A stretch of DNA of 64,000 bases, taken from assembly GCF_963675165.1 (NCBI RefSeq), contig NC_087390.1:3362001-3426000 (forward strand). Reading direction: 5' to 3'. A program made the position numbers and the translations under genes. Position 1 is the stretch's first letter. Each line of letters begins with the position of its first letter. Below the pieces are notes generated by a model. That model did no database searches. It was not told the DNA's origin and saw nothing but the letters and a program-made list of their open reading frames with translations. The stretch comes from Halichondria panicea. Its lineage: Eukaryota; Porifera; Demospongiae; Suberitida; Halichondriidae. Of the stretch, positions 37,301-47,920 are shown one piece after another.

Positions 37301-40300
37301 CCCGTAGTTCGTTCAGTGGGTGTGGCTCCATCCGCTCCCTCAAGAATGTGGGACGACGTAGGAAACTGTATGTGCGGGCAGGGGGCGGGGCACGCACATC
37401 AGATACTCTGTGTGGGAGGGGGGGGACAAAGAGATAAGTATCGTCCATTGATATGAGATATCTGGGCTACATACATGTACATGTACAGCATGCAAACGCT
37501 TTACAATATCATAGTTTGCATATCTTATGACAATGACCTTTACCTAAAAAAGGGTACTTGTAAATTAAACCCAATGTATGAGTGACGACTCTACCATGCA
37601 TGCATGAGCCTGTTAACACAGTAACAATGCACAGCCTAGCTCACCTGAAAAAAGCATTGTACTCAATGCAGCTTTTCCACAATTGTTTGCAGCCGTCATA
37701 ACTGTCCATGTGAAACCCCACTGTGTTGGGCTGGCGGCTCCCATTCTCAGACCGTAACTCAATGTAGAACCTTTTCCTCTTGTATGTGATCTTCTGCACA
37801 TGTAACCTATGCAAAGATTATAAATATGTACTTCAATTCTAAGTCTTGTAATGGGGTACACAAGTATTGCAGTCAAAAACCTCTAGCTTATAGACATAAT
37901 AATTGTATGTGCATGTTATTGTTATTGTATAATTATATGCATTATAATACAGGCTCGGATACTTTTGGTGATACTCTTGTTTGTCACAATTAACACAATA
38001 AAGCAAGTAATACAACCACATACATGTGCATGTAGCAGCTAACTCAAAAAGAAACCTTACGGTGTAAAGTGAGCATGCAAGTGTTTGGTAACGTAACCCA
38101 GATAAAATGACACCTAACAACCTGACCAATTTGCATGCTTGCTATAGTAGGTACATGTAATTCGCTCAACACTTCTCAGAAAGAAACCATTACTCGCCAT
38201 GAACAAAGTGAAGCTGCAAACATTAAAAGCATAGCATACATTCCCCCAAAACCAGTCATTGCATCCTAATTAAAGTTTCTCACTTTGCATGCACAACTAC
38301 ATAAAATTTCACAATACCATAATGCATTATCGATAGAGCGAGCCATTTTTGAGTATTTAATTTACGATCGTAAAAATATGAAGGCCGGCCGTGAGATGAT
38401 GACTTGCTATTAATAGCTAGAGAACAAAACCCATACTGTACAGCAATGAGAATATGCGTGCAACAACAGCTACGCATGTAATTGTCCACAAGCCTGGAGT
38501 ACTCGTGTGTTGAGTAAGTGTTGGGTAATGTAAACCACACAAAATTAACATTTCCTGCCTGCAACCTGACAGTTACTGGTACCACTGTACAAGTACGCAG
38601 ATAGTTCGCTCTTACACTGAATTGTTGCATGCATGTACGAACGAAGTGCTAAGACAACGTAACAATAATAATTAGCATATACATTCCATTCCCAAGCACC
38701 AACAACAACACGTGCATGCAACATTCCTAGGAAACAACAACAAAAGCCTTCTGTGCATAACTATACATTATCAGGAGGGGGAGGGTATGTGTGTCAATAC
38801 TCCAGAAACGTCAGCGCTCATTCATTCACTTTTGTCGGGATTTATGATCGTATACAACTGTGGAAAGGGATATATATACCTTGATCCACGTTCTTTGAGC
38901 TATAAAGTTATATTAACGCAACAACTCTCTGCAAGCCTGCTTTTACAAATTAATAACAATACACAATTATTAAAACAACATAGGGTTGTTGTATCAGAGC
39001 AGGGGTTTATATGTACATGTATTTGCTCCAAGAAGGTCTATAGTTCATGAAGTATGGCGACTTACCAAGAGAAGGTGGTGATGAGAATCCTGCTCTTAAA
39101 GACAGAGAGTCCATTACCAGTGATACCCAGGCCCAAGTCTACTCCGTGATGGTCCTTGGCAGGGAACAACTCAACACCATAGAAATCAAGGCTGCATGAA
39201 GGGAAATAATGAAGAAGTTAAGTACTGTGTGATGGGCGTAGATCGAGTTAGGATACACAAAAACATCATCAAAATGAAACAGTAATATTAATATACTTGT
39301 TATTGTATACACTGATCTTACACACACATTGTTAGAGAGCATGAGGCTACAAACGTTCAATACTGTACTCATGCAGATACGATGTATTTAATACCTTTTG
39401 GAGTAGGATAAGAACATGAACTCTGACTCAGCACTAGTCTTGCCCGCTAGTGATTGGTGAAGCTGTGAAATCCTGTCGTCCATGTCGTGAGTCTGTTTCG
39501 GTATCAGGTGGAAGTCAGCAACGTAGCCAGGAGCATGTTTATCTGGGTCGTAGTCACCCAGTTGAGCTGTGTGTGGGGGGGGGGGGTTGGATGTGTATGC
39601 ATGTGCTAAGTTTCGAAGCCTTTTTAAACAGTGACTCAATCAATGTACGTATGACAGCTAGGGAGTATCTAGTTACTGAGAGGCTTATAAACAGCTCTAA
39701 GCATTCCTACGTATCCAGCCTGACAACAAACATTCAGCACATGGCAAAACATAACAGTAACAAGTGTGCAGATAATTTGGAAATCAAAGCGACCACACAG
39801 GCATAAATTAAATTGATGTATGCTGACCATCACATAACACTTTATGTTTATAACTTCATATTGAGTCTAATGCCACTCATAATGAGCTTTGATACACAAA
39901 ACAAGCAGCTAGCTACACGTTTATGGTAACACTATACATGCAGCCTACTTGGCACAATTAAGACTTACAGTTGTGTTCGGGCAAATGTCATGCTAAAGTG
40001 ACCAGAACAGGTTACCTACACCATTCTACACATACACACTAAAGGCCTATTCATTGTATGTTATAGTCACAATTAGGGACTATGTTCCGCTTGTTAAGAT
40101 CACTCCTGGGTTACCTGCACAACTACACTCAAGGCACTCAAGGCACTCAAGGCACTCAAGGCACTCAAGGCACTAAAGGCGCACTCAAGGCACTAAGGCC
40201 TCTTGCCTATTCAGTTGTAAAATGCTTGCTTCTATTGTGGTCAATTAGGAACTATGTTCCGCTTGTTAAGTCACTCTTGAAAACTGACTTGCTAGCATAC

Positions 40301-41003
40301 TTCACTGAAAATGTAAGTAATAACAGGTTACCTACACCATTCTACACATACACACTAAAGGCCACTTGCCCAGTGCTTGCTTCTATTGTGGTCATAATTA
40401 CTATATATAAAAGAACTATGTTCTGTTTGTTAAGATCACATTACAGCCCTTGAAAACTGACTTGCTAGCATCTGAAGCGCATGCAGACACCTTTAAAGAA
40501 AACTACCGGGTATCTGTGCATAATTATGAAAACAAAGCCACATACGTTACCACAACAACAGCGCCAGTTCAAACACACTCTAGTCAACACAAGTGGGTAG
40601 CTGTTGATTGAATAACAGCTTGGCAGTTTACAATAACAGCTTACACTAATCCCAAATGTGTAATACACGGAAATATTTGTTCAAAAAATACTGGTCACCA
40701 ATGCATACTGAAAATAAACTCAGGCACATCCAAACAGGCTCTGCATGGGTGTCTTGAATAATTATGATAGTTGATGCCAGGTTGATCTTTAACTATAATT
40801 ATTATTGCCTTGCAAGCTTTGATACAGGTACAATTTCAATGTCAGCTAGTCCCTATAGCCAGCATTATGGTATTGATATAACTATACTAACACAAGCTTA
40901 AGGTATTTGGAGTTCAAGATACAATTTTGAGTGTACAGAACAGTTTCTTTACCTTGCATAATGTAGGAGCCCAGTAGGCAGGCACTCTCAAACGAGCAGG
41001 GAA

Positions 41004-41066
<63 letters not shown>

Positions 41067-41072
41067 GTGTGG

Positions 41073-41117
<45 letters not shown>

Positions 41118-43066
41118 TGGGAGTGTGTGTGTGTGCGTGTGTGTGTGTGCGTGTGGCGAAGGGGGGTTGGAAAATTATCAGTTGCAATGACTCAAAGTGT
41201 TCATGCACAGCTGGTCTGTGGTCTAGTGGTATTTAAGGAGAGCTTTATTAAATTAAAAACCAGGCATTCAGCACAGTCACGCAGATCTGTCGGTCCCACA
41301 TGTATAAAGCTCTAGACCTATACTGCATGGACCCACTATAGATCTGTCGGTGACCCACATGTATAAAGCTCTAGACCTATACTGCATGGACCCACTATAC
41401 ATGTAGCAGAGGTTAGACATTTTGGATACTACAACAGAGCACACCTGGCTTCTAAAAGCTATAATAGATCTATACCTCCGAAAACATATGTACATGTATA
41501 TTCGCGGACAGGAACAAGCGCCATACCTTGTAGTGTAGAGATCTTTCTTGACCTGAAGGTAAAACTGGTATCGAGTGACCTCCTCGTGGAGACTGCCCGG
41601 GTCAGGCATGTAGAACTTCACACGGAACTCAACCAACATTGTGTGGACACCTGTGTGTGTGTGGGGGGGGGGGGAGGGGGGTTAGGGTGAGTGGGGATGG
41701 ATTGGTGGTTGGGGACATGTGATAATTAAGGCTGTCATGTGAAAAGGAACTGTCAGAGAAGGTCTGACATGTATTAAAACACAAATCACTACAAGTTCAG
41801 GGAATTGGCCTGGACGTTATCACATGATTGGAAATGAAATTTGCAGGACCAATGCATGGAGCTTGTAGTGATTCGTGCACGCATGTCGATATGATATGAA
41901 CTTATTGATTATATAGCAGCTGATCATAGCTATTAGCAAAAACTTTGTTCACTTTCAACTGTATACGGAGCTAAAAATGATGGGCTTCAAATGATAAGGT
42001 AGCCAAGACAATTTACATACAAATACGGACACAACGCCCCCCCCCCTCCCCCTCATACAGGCCTATACAGGTATATAGCTCTGAACATTTATCCTCAACA
42101 AATGATCAGACAGTAGCAACAAACAGTTCACAGACAAACCCAACATGGCTACCACTGTGCCACCCCACTCATAATCTCCCTGTTTTTGGCACACAACTCC
42201 CGGGTTCCAAGAAGGATACCCTTAAGCAGGGCAATTATTGGCTATAAGCCTTTCAGCTTCAAGAGGCAACATGTGATCCATACAATTGTAGTGAATTTCA
42301 GGCAATTTTTTATGCATGTACAATGCCAGAGTAGCTAACAACAAAAGCTGACTCCTTCATGCAATTAATTTACTTACCATTATGGAACCAGTGCATGTAA
42401 TTGGGTCATGCATTTCTGAAAGAGACTCTTAGGCAGTACCTGTTAGTTAAGGCATCGCATGCAATGCATTGACTTTGTTGTGTGTGTGTGTGCTTCCTGG
42501 TGGGTATAGGAAGGGACAAGCACAGTAAACACAAAACATTATTCCCATCCCAGCTATTAACAAGAGGCGGGCTCAGCCCATCCATCAACAACCTGGCATA
42601 GAGACGATGTGGTAAATATGGTGACGACAATATTGAACACTGGGACCATGCACTGGGGCATACAGTTGTATGTGTTACATGTGGCTCTTGACAACACCAG
42701 GCTAATATAATTAGTTTAGGGTTCCTTTGATGTCATTTGAAAGCCATACATATCATCACGCAGATAGATACAACAGTGTCAGGTAATACATTCTGAGATA
42801 CTATTTCAGTAGCATGTACATATATAAAAAAGCAAATTTGAATGGACTGTCAGTTCCATAATTATACTGATAACGGTACTTTTTTTAGGCATGTAGACAT
42901 TGTAATCTTGAGGAACTACTACCGTAGATCACAAAATACCTGCTGATACCTTGGATTTTAGCTACAAAAGAATCTACAATCTTCTACAAGTGGCAATCAC
43001 AACAGACGATTTCAGAATATGTAGTCCGAGCTACACCGTGCCTGTCGTACCTCCTCTGTACACACA

Positions 43067-43103
<37 letters not shown>

Positions 43104-46100
43104 ACACCCACACACACACACACAGCCATGACTCCAGGCCACTAAGGAATGCTAACACCCGATTAGAGGCCATTAATTTAGTAAACACTAGTACAGACAC
43201 ACACTGTGCTCCCACAAAGAGCACGTTAGGACCGTACTCTTGGTGGACTTAAATCAAACTGAGATTTCATTCAAGCATGATCAAAATGACATGCCATTAA
43301 TAATTGAAGCCCTTCAAAATTGCCACTTAAGTTAATGAAGCACTGTGTACATGAATGATGTGGCTGCAGTTATCAGCTAGTGCCAAGACAAGTCTTTGAT
43401 TTATGCTCTCGTTTACCCTACACATTCTTACAAAGGGCCCCTTCCCCTAGCGAAGAGAGGTAACCAAGGAGACCTAGCTGTGTTTAATTGCCCGGGAACC
43501 TAAGGCACTATAAGTGCACCCTACAACAGGGGCCCTTCCCTAGGAGGTACACCTGTATGGTACGTAACCAATACAAACGTTTTGTCATACCCAGACGTAA
43601 AAACAGGAGCTTGATCTACCAGCTACAAGGCCATAAGAGCACAAAGGCACAAAGGGGCATTTCACATAAAGGACATGATCGAGTCACTGTTGCTAAGTAC
43701 TAACAGGGACTTTGCTGCGCTAATATTCCTATTACTAGGGAAACAGGATCGAGTCACATGCACTTACAAAGCCACAAGTGTGCTAACCAAGTTGTGCAAA
43801 CATACAGTACTGGAAGAGATTGTGGTTTTCATAACCATGGTTTCGTAAATAATGCCTATACAATGAACTACATACACATGACTATCATGACTACCATGAG
43901 AGTAAGTGATTTAAAAAAGGGTATGTACCTGCAATGTATGAAGTACGTTACATGTACTGCACAAGAAACTACATGTACATGTTCAAACTTACCCTTGAAC
44001 TGCTTCTTCAGGAGCTTTGCTGGGTCTACCCATTTCTGTAGAATTATAGATCTATAATGAATCAACACAAGATAGGAGTATTGTTGTTGCTAAAGCCAAT
44101 CTATAGGTATTAGTAAACACATTCTTAGAAGCTGACTGCACAGAGAGAGATGGGTGAACACATTGCAACATAATCAAGGAAGTGTTGTGTACTTGTTATT
44201 AGGGTGGCAAGGGGTATTGGAATGTGTGTAATCTGAACAGAGCTTCAAATTTAACCACAACAAACGGAATCACAATAATTATGTACAATGAAGCTTGTCC
44301 GCATACATGTACATGTATCATTTTTGTGGTTTCCATATCATGATGGTCTCCTAGACCTAGTGAGCATAGCGGGGATAAACTATGTCTTTTGTATGGTCTA
44401 CCTTATGCAACAGGTAGAGGCTATGGCTCATTGAACAGTTGTCTAGCAACACACACACACAGGTGGGCGGCTGATTGGCTCAGCTGTGAGCACTGTTGTG
44501 CCATTGGACATGTGGCACATACATAAAACAGAGGAACATAAAATAATACGTACACTTTGCGTAATTAAGCACTTAATTCAGTCAAAAGAAAGACATAACT
44601 ATTCTACATGTAACATGTTAATAATTAAGAGCCTAATGTACAACAATTAATACTTGTTAGTGCCAATAATCGGCACAGAAACAGTTTGCTTATTGCTGAA
44701 ACAGGTTTTACACAGTCACAACGCCATTGCACATGCAAGCACTCAATAATTCACCTAGGTAGCCAGTGTAATACGTACCACTGAAACATACATTGTAGGT
44801 TCCAAGCCGGTTAGTGTGTATAATTGATAAGTGTATATTAACACTTATCAATTGATCTACATGGAGACTAAATTTGACGAATGACATGCCAAATACACTA
44901 ACACGTTCGTTTCTGTTGCCTAGATACAATGCACAGGTAAAAATTCTGATTAGCAATGAAGGCAAATATTTTGTACATATAATCTATTCCGCACGTGTAA
45001 AGGTCATACTGTAAAGGTCATACTTAGATCATCATGCATGCTTGTGTTCTGCACACACACAATTGAATATAATACCGACATGTACGTGCATGTGCGCACG
45101 ATCTCTGCCTTTGTTATTTGACAATTCAGCAGTTTCCTGTAATAGGGTCGTTTCATATTTACTTTTAATCACTTTTAAGAAGAAATTTTAGGAAGAAATT
45201 CAATATGGGAAATTATCAGTTAACAAGAACTACTTAGATATTGATTTCTAAGTGTGTGGAGGATGATCTACATAATTCCACAACCATAATGCAACCCAGG
45301 GTTGAAGGTAAATTTAAAACCCACTATTAATATTGTTTTCAGTGCCAAAAGCCAAAACAACAAAAAAACTGAAAGAATAGCAATTAAGGGGCTCTCAAAC
45401 GACCTCGATCAGCACTGATTTTGAATTTAAATTTTTTTTTCAAAGACACTACTAGAACTGAAAGCTGGCTACTGTGTAAACACACACAAGCTAGGTACCA
45501 TTAATCAATAATGTTGACTACTACCATTATGACAGAGGCTTTCAGCTTCGGTGCTATATACATGTATGCATATTCAGGACACCGGATAGTTTGAGACAAT
45601 TGAAATGAGACGATATAATTATTACAATCTTAAATGGCAGACAAAACGCGTATGCACACACTTACCATGACATCTGAGTCTTTGTAGGCCACACCGAAGT
45701 AGTCCCTCTCCGCTAGATCGAGGTGTTTGAAGACCTCATCCAGCAGAACATCTCCATGACTCTGTTTCTGTATGTAACAAAACATTATACTTATTTACAA
45801 ATCCTAGGATACACTGTACTACACAAGAAGACTCCTACAATTACAATGTAGGAAATTAATGAAACAAAATTTGGATACTGTTTTCATGGCACAATCTAAT
45901 ATGGATGGCTTTTACAGCAATGTCACTCTTCCAAATGACAGTGTGTTCTTTACTCGGAGGCCCCACTATTTTGTAAGAGTCGTTTTGTAAGGACTCTTTG
46001 TTGGGATTCACAAAAGGAAGACATTAATGACAACTTGTTAATTGGTGAAACTTGTATTAATGTGGTCCGGATGATATATAATGTATGGTATGGGAAATTA

Positions 46101-47681
46101 GGGGAAATGAGAATTTCTGACACTATCAGTTGACCAAGCTGAAGGATTACATCCAATGCCATCTATGCAAGAGGCGCCTACAATGAGCACCTAGGCACAT
46201 TAGATTGCAGATAAAGTACAAGATGTACACTGATAGAACATCAAAGGAAAGTTCAAAGGGCAGATGTCAATGCATTAAGAATTTTCACTGAGTGAAGACA
46301 ATGGTAAATTGATAACCAAAGTGGTATCCATGCAACTGCTACATGGCAATGGGTTGGAGCAGAGCTACAAGTTCACTTGGCAAAAGCTAGTTATCCCAGC
46401 CTAAAATGGACGATGGTGTAGTTTTAAGCAGCAGTTAGAGCTTTTACTATAGTTAATTGAAGCTGATGGACACATAGCAGAATACATAGTCACATGCCGA
46501 CAACTAAGCTAATGTACAGGCGGCTTCACCTTGCAAACAACAAAGAACTCCACCCTTGAACAACACATTAGATAGGACAAATATGGAGCGAAAACTCATA
46601 AATCACTATCCCTTGCAGATTTGCCTACAATTAATTATGTAGCTACAGCAGGCTAAGATAAATTCCGCTTGGAGTACTACAATGAGTGCTTCTACAGGAC
46701 ATCCTTTTGCCTGAGGCAACTTCCTAACCTACATCACCTAAGTGACAGTTTCATCAAAAATGGTCAATGGTGTGTTCACAGTGCACACACAAGGTGCTTT
46801 AGGGAAAACACTTCTCTCTGTCAATAGGACATAAACAAGAGCTATTCAATGGCGAAAAACAAGAACACATTTGCCTCCACGAATATCGCATAATATACTA
46901 TTACTGGTAGTTAACCTATCACTATTGACTAGTAAAGTACCCGTATAACAGAGGTAGATAGATATCAGGCAACATCCGGTGGTAACTGTTCAGCTCAGTT
47001 ATCAAGTGCTTGTAGAAATTATGTACCGTAACGAGCTAAACAACTGCAGTCAATTACCACCAATAATTAACTGAAGAACCACGTGTTAATAACTTTGCCA
47101 ATGCCACTGCATCCTAGGCCATTTACACATTACTTTTTCTGTACATTCAGAATTTTGTAAGACTAGCTGCATACAATACGATTTATCGTTGAGTGGCACT
47201 GTGATTAATACGATGAATATCCGGGCCGTGGAGAACTGTTCACAGCTACATTTTATAGCATGTTTGGACTGAGGTACATGTGCAAGCTATTACAATGCCA
47301 CATCTATTACAATGCCACATGGTGTTTTTAGTGGTTCTGAACTACAGCTATATATCTATATACCAGAAAAGACAGAGTCTTTAATAGCCATCCACCACTC
47401 TTCTACCATCTACAGAGTCTTAGCCATCCACCACTCTACATCTACACACAGTAAACCTGGGCATTACCAACATTGCAAGCTAACTAAATCTACATCTAGT
47501 TTATATACTGCAGCTAGCTAGCACTTACATCCACATCACAGATAAAGTCTGTGTCATCCAGTAGCTTGACATGGCATCGGATCATTCCTTTAGGTCGCTC
47601 AGCATTGTCTGGCTCAGCTCTCCTAGACACTTGGTATGTGTTCTGCCTGTTCAGGCTACTGCTACGCTTCAGAAAAGGCAT
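24837..47681 (-). CDS. PTPN4: FERM-PDZ protein tyrosine phosphatase, PTPN3/PTPN4 type, 900 aa
   Basis: The exons are 47529-47681, 45666-45767, 43993-44035, 41527-41650, 40953-41005, 39395-39566, 39066-39191, 37645-37806, 37261-37407, 37124-37164, 36634-36757, 36329-36458, 36108-36158, 35690-35776, 35428-35484, 35127-35254, 34596-34758, 34294-34384, 33696-33841, 33008-33199, 26662-26716, 25920-26013, 25669-25804, 25154-25199 and 24837-24916. All are GT-AG and in phase; they total 2,703 nt, so 900 aa, against 913 and 926 in human PTPN3 and PTPN4. Domains are FERM (about 33-312), a FERM-adjacent/linker region, PDZ (about 477-580) and PTP (about 605-885). The catalytic features are complete: WPD loop Asp781, and HCSAGIGRT with Cys813 and Arg819. 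The enzyme dephosphorylates phosphotyrosine at the cell cortex, and FERM and PDZ target it. The symbol stands for the PTPN3/PTPN4 class; which vertebrate copy is closer cannot be told. Confidence 0.92.
25523..25640. repeat. dispersed hairpin repeat H, copy 2
   Basis: GGTATCTATGGTTATAGTGTCCC at 25530 pairs with GGGACACTATAACACATAGATACC near 25588-25611, leaving a short loop containing CTCAAGCTAAAGCCCTTGAG. The right flank (CATGCCCATGTTCTAAC) matches copy 1 at 11766-11850 in reverse complement. It ends about 30 bp before phosphatase exon 23. Confidence 0.65.
26796..27915. repeat. local segmental duplications in phosphatase intron 20
   Basis: A block from ACAGAAAGAGTAACATGTT (26803) to CTATGAATTTGAAAAAATGC (27118) is repeated from 27430 to about 27710. 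It shares GAGCACTGATCC and GAACAAGGAAACGTGTATGT. The latter recurs a third time at 27789. A second nested duplication repeats TTTCTATAAAGGAAACCT through GGGGGTTGAACATGT at 27709-27782 and 27834-27915. Confidence 0.75.
26926..26945. repeat. solo end of a TACCGTATAGCGGGTAATT element
   Basis: TTACCCGCTATACGGTA preceded by ACGAAAA is the right-end sequence of the family seen at 1194-1408. No matching left end is found nearby, so this is a remnant. It lies inside copy 1 of the local duplication at 26796-27127. Confidence 0.55.
28371..29007. mobile_element. DNA-transposon remnant with GGGGCGTAGCCAGGATTT-type ends
   Basis: The left end CATCAGGGGCGTAGCCAGGA continues with GAGAGGGGGGTGCTGG. The right end, in reverse complement, reads CATGCACAGTAGCATAGCCAG followed by AGGGGGGCAGAGGGTGCTCC. 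Both ends flank G/C-run tracts and a GGGGGGGTCTGGGGGCA block. CAGGGGCGTAGCCAG ends are widespread in invertebrate non-autonomous DNA transposons. No transposase frame remains. Confidence 0.6.
30976..31290. repeat. 33/36-bp minisatellite, about 8.5 copies
   Basis: The unit GGCACATTGGAAAGGTCATC plus CTGAGAGCTACATGAT alternates between 33- and 36-bp variants, giving a 69-bp higher-order period through the middle. The array ends in a reversed fragment (ACCTTTCCAATGTGCCACATG near 31271-31291), so the last unit can pair with the array. Both unit lengths are multiples of three, which keeps two overlapping minus-strand frames open for 127 codons; I treat these as by-products. Confidence 0.85.
33900..34034. 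repeat. foldback element with AGGTTGGTTGGCAGAAG ends
   Basis: AGGTTGGTTGGCAGAAG at 33900-33916 is matched by CTTCTGCCAACCAACCAACC at 34014-34033, with further imperfect pairing inside (GTGAATTGCAGCCATCCATGAC against GTCATGGTTGACTGCTGCAC). It is 135 bp, in the phosphatase intron 18. Confidence 0.7.
34596..35776 (-). CDS. PDZ-domain exons (14-17) of the phosphatase
   Basis: The reading is [70 protein letters not shown] and [10 protein letters not shown], which follows the PTPN4 PDZ very closely (LVLIRMKPDENGRFGF, EGDQVVLINGR). The carboxylate-binding loop is GFIF. Exon 17 continues into the PDZ-PTP linker, with [20 protein letters not shown] and ending SLLHYD. Confidence 0.9.
36108..37407 (-). 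CDS. FERM-adjacent region and acidic linker exons (9-13) of the phosphatase
   Basis: Exon 9 encodes an Arg-rich FERM-adjacent segment ([28 protein letters not shown]). Exon 10 is a 41-nt micro-exon ([15 protein letters not shown]). Exons 11-13 encode a phosphorylatable, acidic linker ([30 protein letters not shown]). FERM-adjacent regions regulate FERM binding in this family. Confidence 0.85.
36215..36290. repeat. short strong hairpin, ATCAGAGGAGGTACGACATC arms
   Basis: ATCAGAGGAGGTACGACATCCGCGT (from 36217) pairs with ACGCGGATGTCATACCTCCTCTGAT (to about 36288), 24 of 25 bases, with a loop of about 22 nt that carries another ACGCGGATGAT copy. It lies in the 170-bp intron between phosphatase exons 13 and 12. 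It looks like a minimal foldback element. Confidence 0.8.
37645..47681 (-). CDS. FERM-domain exons (1-8) of the PTPN3/4-type phosphatase
   Basis: Eight exons encode [20 protein letters not shown], then F1 ([47 protein letters not shown]), F2 ([51 protein letters not shown]) and F3 ([49 protein letters not shown]). Introns after exons 1, 2, 3 and 5 fall at the same positions and phases as in the FERM gene at 5-23 kb; exon 3 is 43 nt in both. Confidence 0.9.
40008..40475. repeat. tandem repeat region, three diverged copies plus a 10-bp array
   Basis: The sequences GGTTACCTACACCATTCTAC, GGACTATGTTCCGCTTGTTA and GAAAACTGACTTGCTAGCAT recur two to three times between 40008 and 40475. Within the first copy is a run of (AAGGCACTCA)n units (40133-40195). 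It is in phosphatase intron 5. Confidence 0.75.
41006..41160. repeat. long GT/CA microsatellite abutting the exon 5 acceptor
   Basis: About 150 bp of GT repeats with a few TGTGTGGGAG interruptions begin at the base next to phosphatase exon 5 (ends 41005). On the transcript it is a CA tract leading straight into the AG acceptor. Several GT-repeat frames here are spurious. Confidence 0.9.
41280..41400. repeat. 60-bp tandem duplication
   Basis: AGATCTGTCGGT followed by CCCACATGTATAAAGCTCTAG and CCTATACTGCATGGACCCAC occurs at 41283-41340 and again at 41341-41400, differing mainly by an inserted GA. It is intronic. Confidence 0.85.
43058..43126. repeat. CA microsatellite
   Basis: A CA run with CCCACACCCA interruptions lies in phosphatase intron 3, with no nearby exon. 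Confidence 0.85.
44821..44854. repeat. perfect short palindrome
   Basis: AATTGATAAGTGT pairs perfectly with ACACTTATCAATT around a 6-nt ATATTA spacer, in phosphatase intron 2. Confidence 0.7.
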
Positions 47682-47920
47682 GACTAGAACCAGCTAGCTA
47701 ACAAACTTTTAGTACTCAGTATAATAATTGAAGTATCTTTGTGTGTACTGTTTTAGTCTTGGCCTTGTACTTGTAAATTGTTAAAACTTTAGGCTGAATA
47801 AATGGTTGCTGTGGTATTTGCTTTTATTATTATAGAAGAAGCCATTCAAGCTAGTGAAATAATTAGCACCTACAATATTGATGATCATTTCTTACTGTAC
47901 AAAACAAAATAATGTTTGCA
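47682..47920. promoter_or_regulatory. 239-bp spacer between CobW-family gene and phosphatase (same strand)
   Basis: On the minus strand the CobW stop (47921) is followed 239 bp later by the phosphatase start codon. The spacer must hold the CobW 3' UTR (poly(A) signal at 47823-47828) and whatever precedes the phosphatase start codon. No TATA box is evident. A further upstream non-coding exon of the phosphatase is possible. Confidence 0.5.
47823..47828 (-). terminator. candidate polyadenylation signal of the CobW-family gene
   Basis: Plus-strand TTTATT (minus-strand AATAAA) is 92 nt downstream of the stop codon, followed by AT-rich sequence. Confidence 0.5.

Noticed and set aside
41006-41236. 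Cys/Val-repeat frames of up to 101 codons
   Set aside because: They are translations of a GT microsatellite.
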